Source: Pseudotamlana agarivorans
GTDB lineage: Bacteria > Bacteroidota > Bacteroidia > Flavobacteriales > Flavobacteriaceae
Direction: 5' to 3'
Length of the DNA: 64,000 nt
Assembly: GCF_001642835.1 (NCBI RefSeq)
Contig: NZ_LXEI01000003.1
Location: 1-64,000, forward strand
Below, piece by piece: positions 16,366 through 23,961 of this stretch. The position numbers were made by a program, and so were the translations under genes. How positions within the stretch are numbered: the stretch's first letter is position 1; each line of letters begins with the position of its first letter. The notes below the pieces were generated by a model that ran no database searches, was not told the origin of the DNA, and saw only the letters and a program-made list of their open reading frames with translations.

Positions 16366-16402
16366 TATAGATAGAAAATTTATTTAAAATTATACTTAGA
16401 AT

Positions 16403-16999
16403 TTACACTAAGCTTTTTGCAAAATAATTTGTTAATTCAATGTTGTTATTAACATTTAGCTTAATGAAAACGCGTTTCCTATAAGTTGAAATTGTTTCTT
16501 TTTTTAGATTAAGTTTCCAAACAATTTCTTTATTACTAAAACCCTTCGAGATTAAAATTGCAACTTCAAGTTCTCTTGGAGTAAGTTTTTTTAAATACAT
16601 TATAGAATTTTGGTTAATATCAGGGAAATAATCTGTATATCCGCTTGATACAAATTGAACTGCTCCGTGTAATTTTTTATCAATATCCTTTTTAGTTAAT
16701 GTGGCATGGATAAATTCTTTAATTTTAAAAAACTGAAAATAATTAATTACAGAAATTATAACAATAATTTTCATGTCAGGAAATTTCAGTTTTATTCTTT
16801 TAAAGTCATTAAAAAAATCTTCAGAGTTCATGTCAACATCCAATAACAATATGCTATTATGGTTAACCAAATTACTACTAGAAAAAACATCTTTTAGAGA
16901 TTCAAATTCTGTTATCTGAACAGTACCGTAGTTTTTTTCAATTAATATTTTCAAACCATTACGAGAAGCCCAGTAAGAATCAGTAATCAGAAAATCCAT
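16403..16999 (-). CDS. LuxR/NarL-type response regulator
   Basis: A 198-residue transcription regulator. Residues 1-120 look like a degenerate receiver domain: one acidic residue (Asp7 in LITDSYW) instead of the usual pair, phospho-acceptor candidate Asp54 in ILLLDVDMN, and Lys near 103. The C-terminal LuxR helix-turn-helix is clear: LTPRELEVAILISKGFSNKEI then ETISTYRKRVFIKLNV (about 138-185). No sensor kinase is adjacent, so it may be an orphan or atypical regulator. It lies 32 bases after the MFS gene and is a natural candidate to control the island cargo genes. Confidence 0.8.
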   Translation of the reverse strand: MDFLITDSYWASRNGLKILIEKNYGTVQITEFESLKDVFSSSNLVNHNSILLLDVDMNSEDFFNDFKRIKLKFPDMKIIVIISVINYFQFFKIKEFIHATLTKKDIDKKLHGAVQFVSSGYTDYFPDINQNSIMYLKKLTPRELEVAILISKGFSNKEIVWKLNLKKETISTYRKRVFIKLNVNNNIELTNYFAKSLV

Positions 17000-17031
17000 A
17001 TATAAATTTCACAAAGGTTTAAATAAAAATT

Positions 17032-18270
17032 CTACCCAAAAAATGATTTTATAATATGATTTTTCTTTTGTAGACTTTCCTTTTTAATATTAATAGAAAG
17101 TAAATAAGTTAAAAACATAGCTATAATACAAATTCCAAAATTCACGTACCAATTGGTTGCGTATCCAAATGTTGAAATTATTTCCATACCCGTCTTTGCA
17201 CTTAAAACATGAGCAAAACCATAACTCATCTGAAAAATAGACATAAAAAGACCTTCCTTACTTTTATGACTTCGTTTCATTACAATATCACTTGCAAACG
17301 GAAAAGTTAGCATAACACCGAAAGAAATAAAAACCATCATTAAAACCAATACGAAAGGATGATTAAAGAAACTAAGTAGTAGATAACCGATAGCCATTGA
17401 GCCTAATCCAAATGTCATGGCTACTGAACTGTGTATTTTCTTTCGCTGAATATAATTAACTAGAGGTATTTCAAAGAACATTATAAGTAAACCGTTAAAG
17501 CCTAGTAAAAGTCCACTGTAAAGTTCAGATAAATTAAAAAAATCTTTATGATAGATAGGTAATGTAGTAAAAATTTGAAAAAAGACAATTCCTGTAAGCA
17601 TTGCAATAAACCAATTTAGTAGATACAAATCATCTTTAAAAGGAGTAAATCGACTATTTTTTAAATATTCAAAATTAAGTTTATGCAATATTTTTACCTC
17701 CTTAATTAATAAAGTGAAAATTATTATTGATATAATACAACTAAGTCCGTCAATATAAAACAATAAACTATAACCAAATTGGAAAATAATTAGCCCACCC
17801 AAACTAGGTCCTACTAAAAACCCAAGATTTGTAGCAGATCTAACTAAAGCCAAGGCTTTTAAACGTTGATCTACTCCAACAAAAGAATTTAAGGTTATCA
17901 TCATGGCAGGACGATACATATCTGCAATGAATGTAAGAAGCATTATTCCTGCACACATAAAAATAAATGAAGTAATAAATTGTAGCCCAATAAAAATCAA
18001 TCCACTCCCAAAAAGACTGAAAACCATTACTTTGTATGGGCCTATTTTGTCGGAAATATTTCCACTAAAATAGGTGCCCAATAGGGATCCAATACCAAAA
18101 GAAAACATAACCCAGCCAATTTGAGTATAACTAAAACCTAAGTCATCCATTAAATATTTTGATAAAAATGGTATAACCATTGTTCCTGCTCTGTTAATAA
18201 AAGTCACAATAGCAATAAGCCAGATTTCGCGAGGTAGATTTTTAAAATTTTGTAGGTATTTTTGAAGCAT
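17032..18270 (-). CDS. MFS transporter
   Basis: A 412-residue major facilitator with about twelve transmembrane segments in two halves. The loop 2-3 signature is present as GNISDKIGPYKVM (about 69-81), and the N-terminal half resembles drug/proton antiporter members (FINRAGTMVIPFLSKYLMDDLGFSY). It would export a small molecule by proton antiport in the inner membrane. It is the first gene of the minus-strand trio MFS, regulator, GNAT, and has its own -7 box. A transporter next to an acetyltransferase and a regulator suggests an efflux/modification set, but the substrate is unknown. Confidence 0.88.
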   Translation of the reverse strand: MLQKYLQNFKNLPREIWLIAIVTFINRAGTMVIPFLSKYLMDDLGFSYTQIGWVMFSFGIGSLLGTYFSGNISDKIGPYKVMVFSLFGSGLIFIGLQFITSFIFMCAGIMLLTFIADMYRPAMMITLNSFVGVDQRLKALALVRSATNLGFLVGPSLGGLIIFQFGYSLLFYIDGLSCIISIIIFTLLIKEVKILHKLNFEYLKNSRFTPFKDDLYLLNWFIAMLTGIVFFQIFTTLPIYHKDFFNLSELYSGLLLGFNGLLIMFFEIPLVNYIQRKKIHSSVAMTFGLGSMAIGYLLLSFFNHPFVLVLMMVFISFGVMLTFPFASDIVMKRSHKSKEGLFMSIFQMSYGFAHVLSAKTGMEIISTFGYATNWYVNFGICIIAMFLTYLLSINIKKESLQKKNHIIKSFFG

Positions 18271-18286
18271 TTTTTGAAATTTTCAG

Positions 18287-18294
18287 CAAAAATA
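18287..18294 (-). promoter_or_regulatory. -7 promoter box of the MFS transporter gene
   Basis: The minus strand reads TATTTTTG (TAnnTTTG), 17 bases before the start codon at 18270. Confidence 0.55.
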
Positions 18295-18329
18295 ATTATT
18301 AAACATCACTTTAGATGTTAAAATATAAT

Positions 18330-18337
18330 TAACTTTG
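18330..18337 (+). promoter_or_regulatory. -7 promoter box of the exported Ppx/GppA-like gene
   Basis: TAACTTTG followed by C, an exact TAnnTTTG match, 54 bases before the start codon at 18392. It is back to back with the divergent MFS promoter 36 bases away. Confidence 0.55.
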
Positions 18338-18391
18338 CGAACCAATTTTAGGAGTGGTGATTTATAGCCATTTATCAAAATAAATATTGTA

Positions 18392-19474
18392 ATGTACAAA
18401 AAATCGTTTTTAAATAAGATAATAGTAACGGTGTTCTTTTTTAGCTGTTTAAGTTTAACAGCCCAAAATAAAGATTTTTATGCTGGAATGGAAATTGGAA
18501 GTAAAGGTATTAAAATGACTGTGTTAGATATTGATAACATTAAAAAAGGAAGGTATGAAATAATAGATTTTTGGACAGATAATGTTGGTATAGCTAAAGG
18601 TATTTCTATTAATGGGGAAATTAAGCAACAAGACATAGAATTAGCTGTAAAATCTATAAAAGATAATTATTTAAAAATAAAAAATGAGTTTGGTGTCATT
18701 GATGAAAATATATTTTTAGTTGGATCTTCAGGTGTTGCTATGGCAAGCAACACAGAAGATTTAATAGATATGATTGAATTTGAAATTAATAAGAAATTAT
18801 ATTTTATAGACGCTAGTGAAGAAGCTAGAATGCTTTTACGAGGCAGTATTCCTCCTGTAGATTATGAAGACTCTATGGTGTTAGATATTGGTGGGGGGAA
18901 TACAAAAGGTGGTTTTATAGATGAGATTAATGATAACCTCGTTTTTTTTCCTATTAATTTTAATTATGGAACAGTTACTTTAACTGAAGAAATATTAGAA
19001 TACCAAAAAGAGTCTCTGACAACAGCTGATTATAATGAAATACAATTTAGTTATTTGCCGAAGTTGAGACAACAAGTAAGAGATATGTATAATTCTCGAC
19101 CAAAGGCATTAGAAAAACAGAATGTTTATATGTCAGGAGGAGCCGTTTGGGCTTTTTATACTTTGTATATGAATTCAAATCCAGAAAAAAATTATAATTC
19201 ATTCAAACTAGGAGACGTAATTAGATATGATGCAATTGTTAAGAATGATTTTAGATATTTTGAAAGGTTAGCAAAACATGATAAAAATGTAGCTATAGTA
19301 TTAAAAGTTTATTCTCAAAAATATTTAATATCTGCTAGTAATTTGTTTTTAGTATGCTTAGAGGAAATTCCTAATATTGAAGAAAAAGAACTATATTTTT
19401 CAAAACAAGGACAAATAGCTTGGTTAGTGTCTTATGTGGTTGAAAATTCTAAGAAAATAAAAAAATTTTATTAA
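18392..19474 (+). CDS. Exported Ppx/GppA-like ASKHA protein
   Basis: A 360-residue protein with a Sec signal peptide (about 1-25, ending SLTAQ) followed at once by an actin-like ATPase/phosphatase domain. The phosphate-1 loop MEIGSKGIKM (33-42), the EEAR motif of Ppx/GppA enzymes in DASEEARMLL (141-149) and the phosphate-2 loop DIGGGNTKGG (165-174) are present. Departures from canonical Ppx are Glu for the loop-1 Asp, Lys for the loop-1 Asn, and Asn-Thr-Lys for Ser-Thr-Glu in loop 2. Ppx/GppA enzymes normally work on polyphosphate or pppGpp in the cytoplasm; this one should be periplasmic. It is divergent from the MFS gene. Whether it is catalytic is uncertain. Confidence 0.7.
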   Translation: MYKKSFLNKIIVTVFFFSCLSLTAQNKDFYAGMEIGSKGIKMTVLDIDNIKKGRYEIIDFWTDNVGIAKGISINGEIKQQDIELAVKSIKDNYLKIKNEFGVIDENIFLVGSSGVAMASNTEDLIDMIEFEINKKLYFIDASEEARMLLRGSIPPVDYEDSMVLDIGGGNTKGGFIDEINDNLVFFPINFNYGTVTLTEEILEYQKESLTTADYNEIQFSYLPKLRQQVRDMYNSRPKALEKQNVYMSGGAVWAFYTLYMNSNPEKNYNSFKLGDVIRYDAIVKNDFRYFERLAKHDKNVAIVLKVYSQKYLISASNLFLVCLEEIPNIEEKELYFSKQGQIAWLVSYVVENSKKIKKFY

Positions 19475-19513
19475 CACATTAAGAGGTGTTATAGAGTATT
19501 TTAAAATAAAAAA

Positions 19514-19541
19514 AGACACTATCCTGGTAACTGTATAAGTT
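19514..19541. repeat. IS256-type terminus-like sequence outside the IS
   Basis: GACACTATCCTGGTAACTG and the bases after it parallel the true IS256 terminus that begins 37 bases later (GACACTATCCCATAAAGTG), with the same GACACTATCC start and a shared AAGTTA tail. It may be the relic end of a second, related element. Confidence 0.45.
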
Positions 19542-19870
19542 AAAAATAACGACACTATCCCATAAAGTGTGTAAGTTATAAATCGAGGGTTTAACTTTTT
19601 TAAAGTTGAACCCTTTTTTCAAATATAGTTAATAACCGGCATGGATCATTTTTTAGTCGTCTCCTTTGTAGCCAAAAATACTGATTTCCTAACAGTATCG
19701 TCTGTCGGGAAGGATAACTTGTTCTTGGTGTACTTCCTGAGTTTGCCATGAAGGTTCTCTATTAGATTAGTGGTATAGATGATTTTGCGTATCTCGATGA
19801 GGAGATCAAGGAACACGGTGAGTTCCTCCCAATTGTCCCTCCAGCTTTTATCGCTCAAGAATATTTATCC

Positions 19871-19878
19871 TCTCATTT
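19871..19878. repeat. Target-site duplication of the IS1595 element, left copy
   Basis: TCTCATTT directly before the left terminus GGCGATTTCC. The identical octamer follows the right terminus at 20834-20841. Eight bases is the usual duplication of IS1595 elements. Confidence 0.9.
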
Positions 19879-20833
19879 GGCGATTTCCTAGGTAACGGCA
19901 ATTCTTCGTTCTTGTTGAATAATTCTAGTTATTAGAAGACTAAATAGATTCTCTTTACTATTATTGAACTTGAAGGCTATTTCATCTAAATAACTCTGTA
20001 AATGTTCAGGGCTTACTCGGTGATACTGACCCACAATAGCCCTTTTGATTGTTGTCCAGAAAGAATCCAATCTAGAAGTATTATATTTTCCTAATGACAT
20101 TATGTTTTTTGAATGATTGAGCTTAACATGTTTTGCATGTGTCTTATGAAGCATTCTATAAGCTCCAAACCCATCTATAACTACCTCGCTTGCAATATCA
20201 ATGTGCTTGTTTAGCAATGGTCTAATGGTTTTTGCATCAGCCTTATCAATCACTATAACCTTCACTAACCCTTCTCGCTGCATCATCCCAAGTACGGGCT
20301 TTTTGTGCTCCATTCCTCCAGGATAAATACCGAGTTTCTTTTTATAAGACTTACGCATATTAGTCATACTTCCTCCAACATAGCTCTCATCTACCTCGAC
20401 AATACCCTTTAATAGATCATCTGAATCAGAGTACATAGCTTCTCGTATGCGTTTTTGCATATACCATGCTGTATTTTTGTTAACATTAATATCACGAGCA
20501 AGTTGTAATGAAGAAATCCCTTTTTTAGCATTAACAATTAAAAATATTGCTGCAAACCATTTGGGTAATGGTAATTTTGAAGCGTGCATTACAGTGTCTA
20601 CCGTAACGCTAAAAGAACTATTACAGTCCCTGCACAAATGTCTATTTGAATTTTTTCGATTATGAATATGCATGCTTCCAGAGTGAGTGCAAACAAGCCC
20701 ATTAGGCCAACGAATAGACTCAAGGTGCTCTATACAGGCTTTCTGAGTACCAAAACGTGAGGCGATTGAAAGTACTGATTCTTGTTCCATTTATCTAAGA
20801 TATACATTTTTTGCCATATTCTAGGAAATCGCC
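19879..20833 (-). mobile_element. IS1595-family element inserted in the IS256 transposase
   Basis: A 955-bp element with inverted termini GGCGATTTCCTAG at each end and an exact 8-bp target duplication (TCTCATTT). It carries one full-length transposase gene. The clean duplication and open frame mean it inserted after the IS256 copy arrived, and fairly recently. Confidence 0.93.
19888..20790 (-). CDS. IS1595-family (ISXO2-like) transposase
   Basis: A 300-residue transposase of the ISXO2-like DDE type. The N-terminal zinc ribbon reads CTHSGS then CRDCNSSFSV, so one of the four expected cysteines is replaced by Ser. The catalytic core has VEVDESYVGG (first Asp, about residue 133), VVIDGFGAYRML (second Asp) and a C-terminal helix with HLQSYLDEIAFKFNN (candidate Glu). 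The frame fills the element almost end to end. It is probably able to transpose unless the changed ribbon cysteine matters. It would be the only intact transposase in the island. Confidence 0.92.
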   Translation of the reverse strand: MEQESVLSIASRFGTQKACIEHLESIRWPNGLVCTHSGSMHIHNRKNSNRHLCRDCNSSFSVTVDTVMHASKLPLPKWFAAIFLIVNAKKGISSLQLARDINVNKNTAWYMQKRIREAMYSDSDDLLKGIVEVDESYVGGSMTNMRKSYKKKLGIYPGGMEHKKPVLGMMQREGLVKVIVIDKADAKTIRPLLNKHIDIASEVVIDGFGAYRMLHKTHAKHVKLNHSKNIMSLGKYNTSRLDSFWTTIKRAIVGQYHRVSPEHLQSYLDEIAFKFNNSKENLFSLLITRIIQQERRIAVT

Positions 20834-20841
20834 TCTCATTT
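20834..20841. repeat. Target-site duplication of the IS1595 element, right copy
   Basis: TCTCATTT directly after the right terminus, identical to 19871-19878. Confidence 0.9.
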
Positions 20842-21740
20842 GTAGGTAAAATCTTTTAGGTGACCTCTACGGCGGCTTGTGTAGGTGCATTGAAGATGAG
20901 TTTTATATCCCGAGGTAAAGGCTTGTTTGTCTTTCCATTCTACATACCTACAGGCGTTCCTGATCTGGTGCACTATATATATCTGGATTTTGGATTCGGG
21001 AAAGACGTTTTTGATTGTATGTGTGAATCCATTCACGTTATCTGTAGCGGTGATCAGGATGTCTTCTGTACTCCTGGCGCGCATATCGGTAAGTACATTC
21101 ATCCAGAAAGCAGCCTGTTTGTTCTTTCCGAACCACAGACCCAGGACTTCTTTTCTATAGCCCTTCGCAGCCCTACGGCAATATTAAACGGTCTTATTAA
21201 CAACTTTCGAGTTCTTACGCACTACTGTCCATCCAAACAAGAAGATAAATAGGCTCTAGCTAGTCTGTTCTGTCAAGCTACGATATCTCTTGAGATCTTA
21301 TGGGGTATCCTTGATATGCCCGATGTGGAGACATCAAAGTTATAGACCTCGCGTATCTGTTCTTCGATATCGGCATTGATTATACCCTTAACATAAAGCG
21401 ACACGATCACATTCTCGATACCGTCGACCATATTGCCCCGTTTTGGCATTATCATTGGGTTGAAAGATTCATCGCGGTCTCTTGGAACCGTAATTTCCGA
21501 ATCCCCAAGAAGTACTCATCTTCTTTTTTGAATGGCCATTGCGTATATTGTTTTCTCTGGCCTTTTGATGTTTCTCGTAATCCATATGGGCATCGAACTC
21601 ACCTTTGAGCATCATTTCGATACCTCGCTTTTAAATCTGTTTTAAAAAGTTGCTGAGTTCGGCCTTAGTTTTGAACTGCTTTAAGAACTCGTACGTAAAT
21701 AACTCTTCTTTCTTCATAAGATGCAAATAATTTAAAGTTA

Positions 21741-21774
21741 AAAAAATAGCGTGGGCATGCCCACGCTATTTTTT
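21741..21774. terminator. Perfect 34-bp palindrome inside the IS256 end
   Basis: Arms of 17 bases with centre TGGGCATGCCCA and a T6 tail on both strands lie between the right terminus and the transposase start. As a transcript it is a strong terminator in either direction. It could block outside transcription into the transposase and lies just downstream of lepA on the same strand. Confidence 0.7.
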
Positions 21775-21802
21775 TTATTTACACACTTTATGGGATAGTC
21801 CT

Positions 21803-21820
21803 TATACTTTTAAAAGTATA
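21803..21820 (-). terminator. AT palindrome just past the lepA stop
   Basis: An 18-base perfect palindrome (TATACTTTTAAAAGTATA) one base beyond the lepA stop codon and one base inside from the IS256 terminus. It is too AT-rich to be a strong terminator but may be the insertion target or a weak 3' structure. Confidence 0.35.
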
Positions 21821-21821
21821 T

Positions 21822-23618
21822 TTAATCGTTAAGCTTTAAAACAGCCATAAACGCTTGTTGCGGAATTTCAACATTACCAACTTGACGCATACGTTTTTTA
21901 CCTTTTTTCTGTTTTTCAAGTAATTTACGTTTACGAGAAATATCACCACCGTAACATTTAGCTGTTACATCTTTACGCAGGGCTTTTATCGTTTCACGAG
22001 AAATAATTTTAGCACCAATTGCGGCTTGAATTGGAATATCAAATTGCTGACGCGGAATTAACTCTCTTAATTTTTCACACATTTTTCGTCCGATAGTTTG
22101 TGCATTATCGGCGTGAATTAATGCTGAAAGTGCATCAACAGGTTGGGCGTTTAATAAGATGTCTAAACGCACTAATTTTGAAACTTTCATACCTATTGGC
22201 GAATAATCAAAAGACGCGTAGCCTTTAGATACCGTTTTTAGTCTATCGTAAAAATCGAATACAATTTCAGCAAGTGGCATGTCAAAAATTAATTCAACAC
22301 GCTCTGGTGTTAAATAGGTCTGATTTATAATGTTACCACGTTTTTCGATACAAAGTGACATCACGTTACCTACAAAATCGGCTTTAGTAATTATAGTCGC
22401 TTTAATATAAGGTTCTTCTACACGGTTAACGGTAGAAGGATCTGGTAAATCGGAAGGGTTGTTTACTACAAAGGCTTCATCAGGATTTTTGTTTGTAAAC
22501 GCGTGGTAAGATACGTTGGGAACTGTTGTGATTACCGTCATATCAAACTCACGTTCTAAACGTTCTTGAATAATTTCCATGTGTAGCATTCCTAAGAAAC
22601 CACAACGGAAACCAAAACCTAAAGCCGCCGAACTTTCAGGAGCAAATACTAAAGACGCATCGTTTAGCTGCAGTTTTTCCATAGAGTTACGAAGCTCTTC
22701 GTAATCTTCGGTATCAACAGGGTAAATTCCAGCGAAAACCATTGGTTTTACATCCTCAAAACCTTCAACAATATTGGTAGTAGGTTTTGCAAAATCGGTA
22801 ATGGTATCACCAACTTTTACTTCTTTAGCAGTTTTAATACCTGTAATTAGATAACCAACATCACCTGCTTTTACACTTTGTTTGGCAACTTGAGTCAGTT
22901 TTAAAGTACCAACCTCATCGGCAAAATATTCTTTGTTGGTAGCAACGAATTTAATTTTTTGACCTTTTTTAATTTCACCATTAAAAACCCTAAAATAGGT
23001 TTCAATACCTCTAAACGTATTGTAAACCGAGTCGAAAATTAGAGCTTGTAAAGGCGCATTAGGATCACCTTTTGGCGCCGGAATACGTTCTATAATAGCC
23101 GCCAAAATATCATCAACCCCAAAACCTGTTTTTCCACTAGCATGTATCACTTCTTCAGGATCGCAGCCTAACAAATCTACGATATCGTCGGTTACTTCTT
23201 CAGGGTTTGCACTAGGTAAATCAACTTTATTAAGTACAGGGATAATTTCCAAGTCATTTTCTAAAGCTAAATACAAGTTAGAAATCGTTTGTGCTTGTAT
23301 GCTTTGAGCGGCATCAACAATAAGTAAAGCGCCTTCACAAGCAGCAATAGATCGAGAAACTTCATAAGAGAAATCGACGTGACCCGGAGTATCAATAAGG
23401 TTTAAAACGTATTTTTCACCTTGATATTCATAATCCATTTGGATGGCGTGCGACTTGATGGTAATACCACGTTCGCGCTCCAAATCCATATTGTCTAGCA
23501 ATTGATCTTGTTTCTCTCTGGCAGTTACCGAACCTGTATGATCTAATAATCGATCGGCTAAGGTACTCTTACCGTGATCTATATGTGCAATAATGCAAAA
23601 ATTTCTAATGTGCTTCAT
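21822..23618 (-). CDS. lepA: Elongation factor 4 (LepA), ribosomal back-translocating GTPase
   Basis: A 598-residue translational GTPase (E. coli LepA is 599), which acts on stalled ribosomes and in 30S assembly. The G1 loop AHIDHGKST (11-19), the G3 motif [11 protein letters not shown] and the G4 motif NKVDLP are intact. The LepA-specific C-terminal domain ends [21 protein letters not shown], rich in basic residues before it. The last 153 codons are the segment duplicated at 13336-13801. Its 3' end abuts the IS256 element, so this end may have been reshaped when the island formed, yet the protein is complete. Confidence 0.97.
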   Translation of the reverse strand: MKHIRNFCIIAHIDHGKSTLADRLLDHTGSVTAREKQDQLLDNMDLERERGITIKSHAIQMDYEYQGEKYVLNLIDTPGHVDFSYEVSRSIAACEGALLIVDAAQSIQAQTISNLYLALENDLEIIPVLNKVDLPSANPEEVTDDIVDLLGCDPEEVIHASGKTGFGVDDILAAIIERIPAPKGDPNAPLQALIFDSVYNTFRGIETYFRVFNGEIKKGQKIKFVATNKEYFADEVGTLKLTQVAKQSVKAGDVGYLITGIKTAKEVKVGDTITDFAKPTTNIVEGFEDVKPMVFAGIYPVDTEDYEELRNSMEKLQLNDASLVFAPESSAALGFGFRCGFLGMLHMEIIQERLEREFDMTVITTVPNVSYHAFTNKNPDEAFVVNNPSDLPDPSTVNRVEEPYIKATIITKADFVGNVMSLCIEKRGNIINQTYLTPERVELIFDMPLAEIVFDFYDRLKTVSKGYASFDYSPIGMKVSKLVRLDILLNAQPVDALSALIHADNAQTIGRKMCEKLRELIPRQQFDIPIQAAIGAKIISRETIKALRKDVTAKCYGGDISRKRKLLEKQKKGKKRMRQVGNVEIPQQAFMAVLKLND

Positions 23619-23647
23619 AAAAGAATCTAATACTTAGATTTAATTTG

Positions 23648-23655
23648 CAAATATA
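23648..23655 (-). promoter_or_regulatory. -7 promoter box of lepA
   Basis: The minus strand reads TATATTTG (TAnnTTTG) followed by C, 30 bases upstream of the lepA start. Confidence 0.6.
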
Positions 23656-23935
23656 GACGTTTTATCGGTTTATATCTATTGTTTTTATTAGCATCCTTGG
23701 GCTTGTTTAATCGTCTTATTTTTATGAATGTTTAAAATGGGGTATGAAAAGGGTTTTAAGTCGTGTTTAATAGATTACATGCATAATACTGTACCTGCTG
23801 TTGTTTGTAATGTTTTGTAAATAAGAGCTTTAGTTTTTAAGTGGTTTTGATGATAAATGAAGGTTTTTATGCTTTAAAAAGGTGATTTTATGAATTTCAT
23901 GGCTGTGAAATTCCTCAGTTTTAAGTAAAAAGCCG

Positions 23936-23943
23936 TAATTTTG
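23936..23943 (+). promoter_or_regulatory. -7 promoter box of dusB
   Basis: TAATTTTG followed by C, an exact TAnnTTTG match, 18 bases before the GTG at 23962. It decides the start, since codons upstream of about 23950 would not be transcribed. Confidence 0.6.
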
Positions 23944-23961
23944 CGGCCAATTTTATTTCTT

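Larger units (their letters stand above)
19646..21717 (-). pseudogene. IS256-family (mutator-type) transposase, disrupted
   Basis: The gene starts at 21717 (MKKEELFTYEFLKQFKTKAEL) and soon meets an in-frame stop. Further pieces follow in shifted frames: the region at 21273-21455 (IENVIVSLYVKGI..DIEEQIREVYNFDVS), the catalytic part at about 20836-21102 (NVLTDMRARSTEDILITATDNVNGFTHTIKNVFPESK, with the second catalytic Asp in ATDN), then a frameshift, an IS1595 insertion, and the C-terminus at 19646-19858 ([22 protein letters not shown]). Several frameshifts and stops plus the insertion make it non-functional. Confidence 0.88.
19551..21801 (-). mobile_element. IS256-family element, interrupted by an IS1595 element
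   Basis: Inverted termini share ACTATCCCATAAAGTGTGTA: the left one begins at 19551 and the right one ends at 21801. Without the nested element and its target duplication the length is about 1.29 kb, usual for IS256. No matching direct repeat is visible outside the termini. The transposase is broken, so the element is dead on its own. Confidence 0.85.
23619..23961. other. Divergent intergenic region between lepA and dusB
   Basis: About 340 bases with a promoter box at each side (listed separately) and no coding frame or RNA gene that I could recognise. The dusB start was moved to GTG 23962 because the -7 box overlaps the longer open frame. Confidence 0.5.

Noticed and set aside
15425-19474. 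The cargo genes as an anti-phage defence system
   Set aside because: No nuclease, NTPase effector, restriction, toxin or other known defence domain is visible; the domains fit signalling and transport better.
20860-21252. A 130-residue open frame on the plus strand
   Set aside because: It is antisense to the IS256 transposase remnant, whose readable catalytic segment explains the sequence.
13336-21821. The island as a prophage or conjugative element
   Set aside because: No integrase, phage structural, relaxase or conjugation gene could be found; only IS remnants and cargo genes are present.
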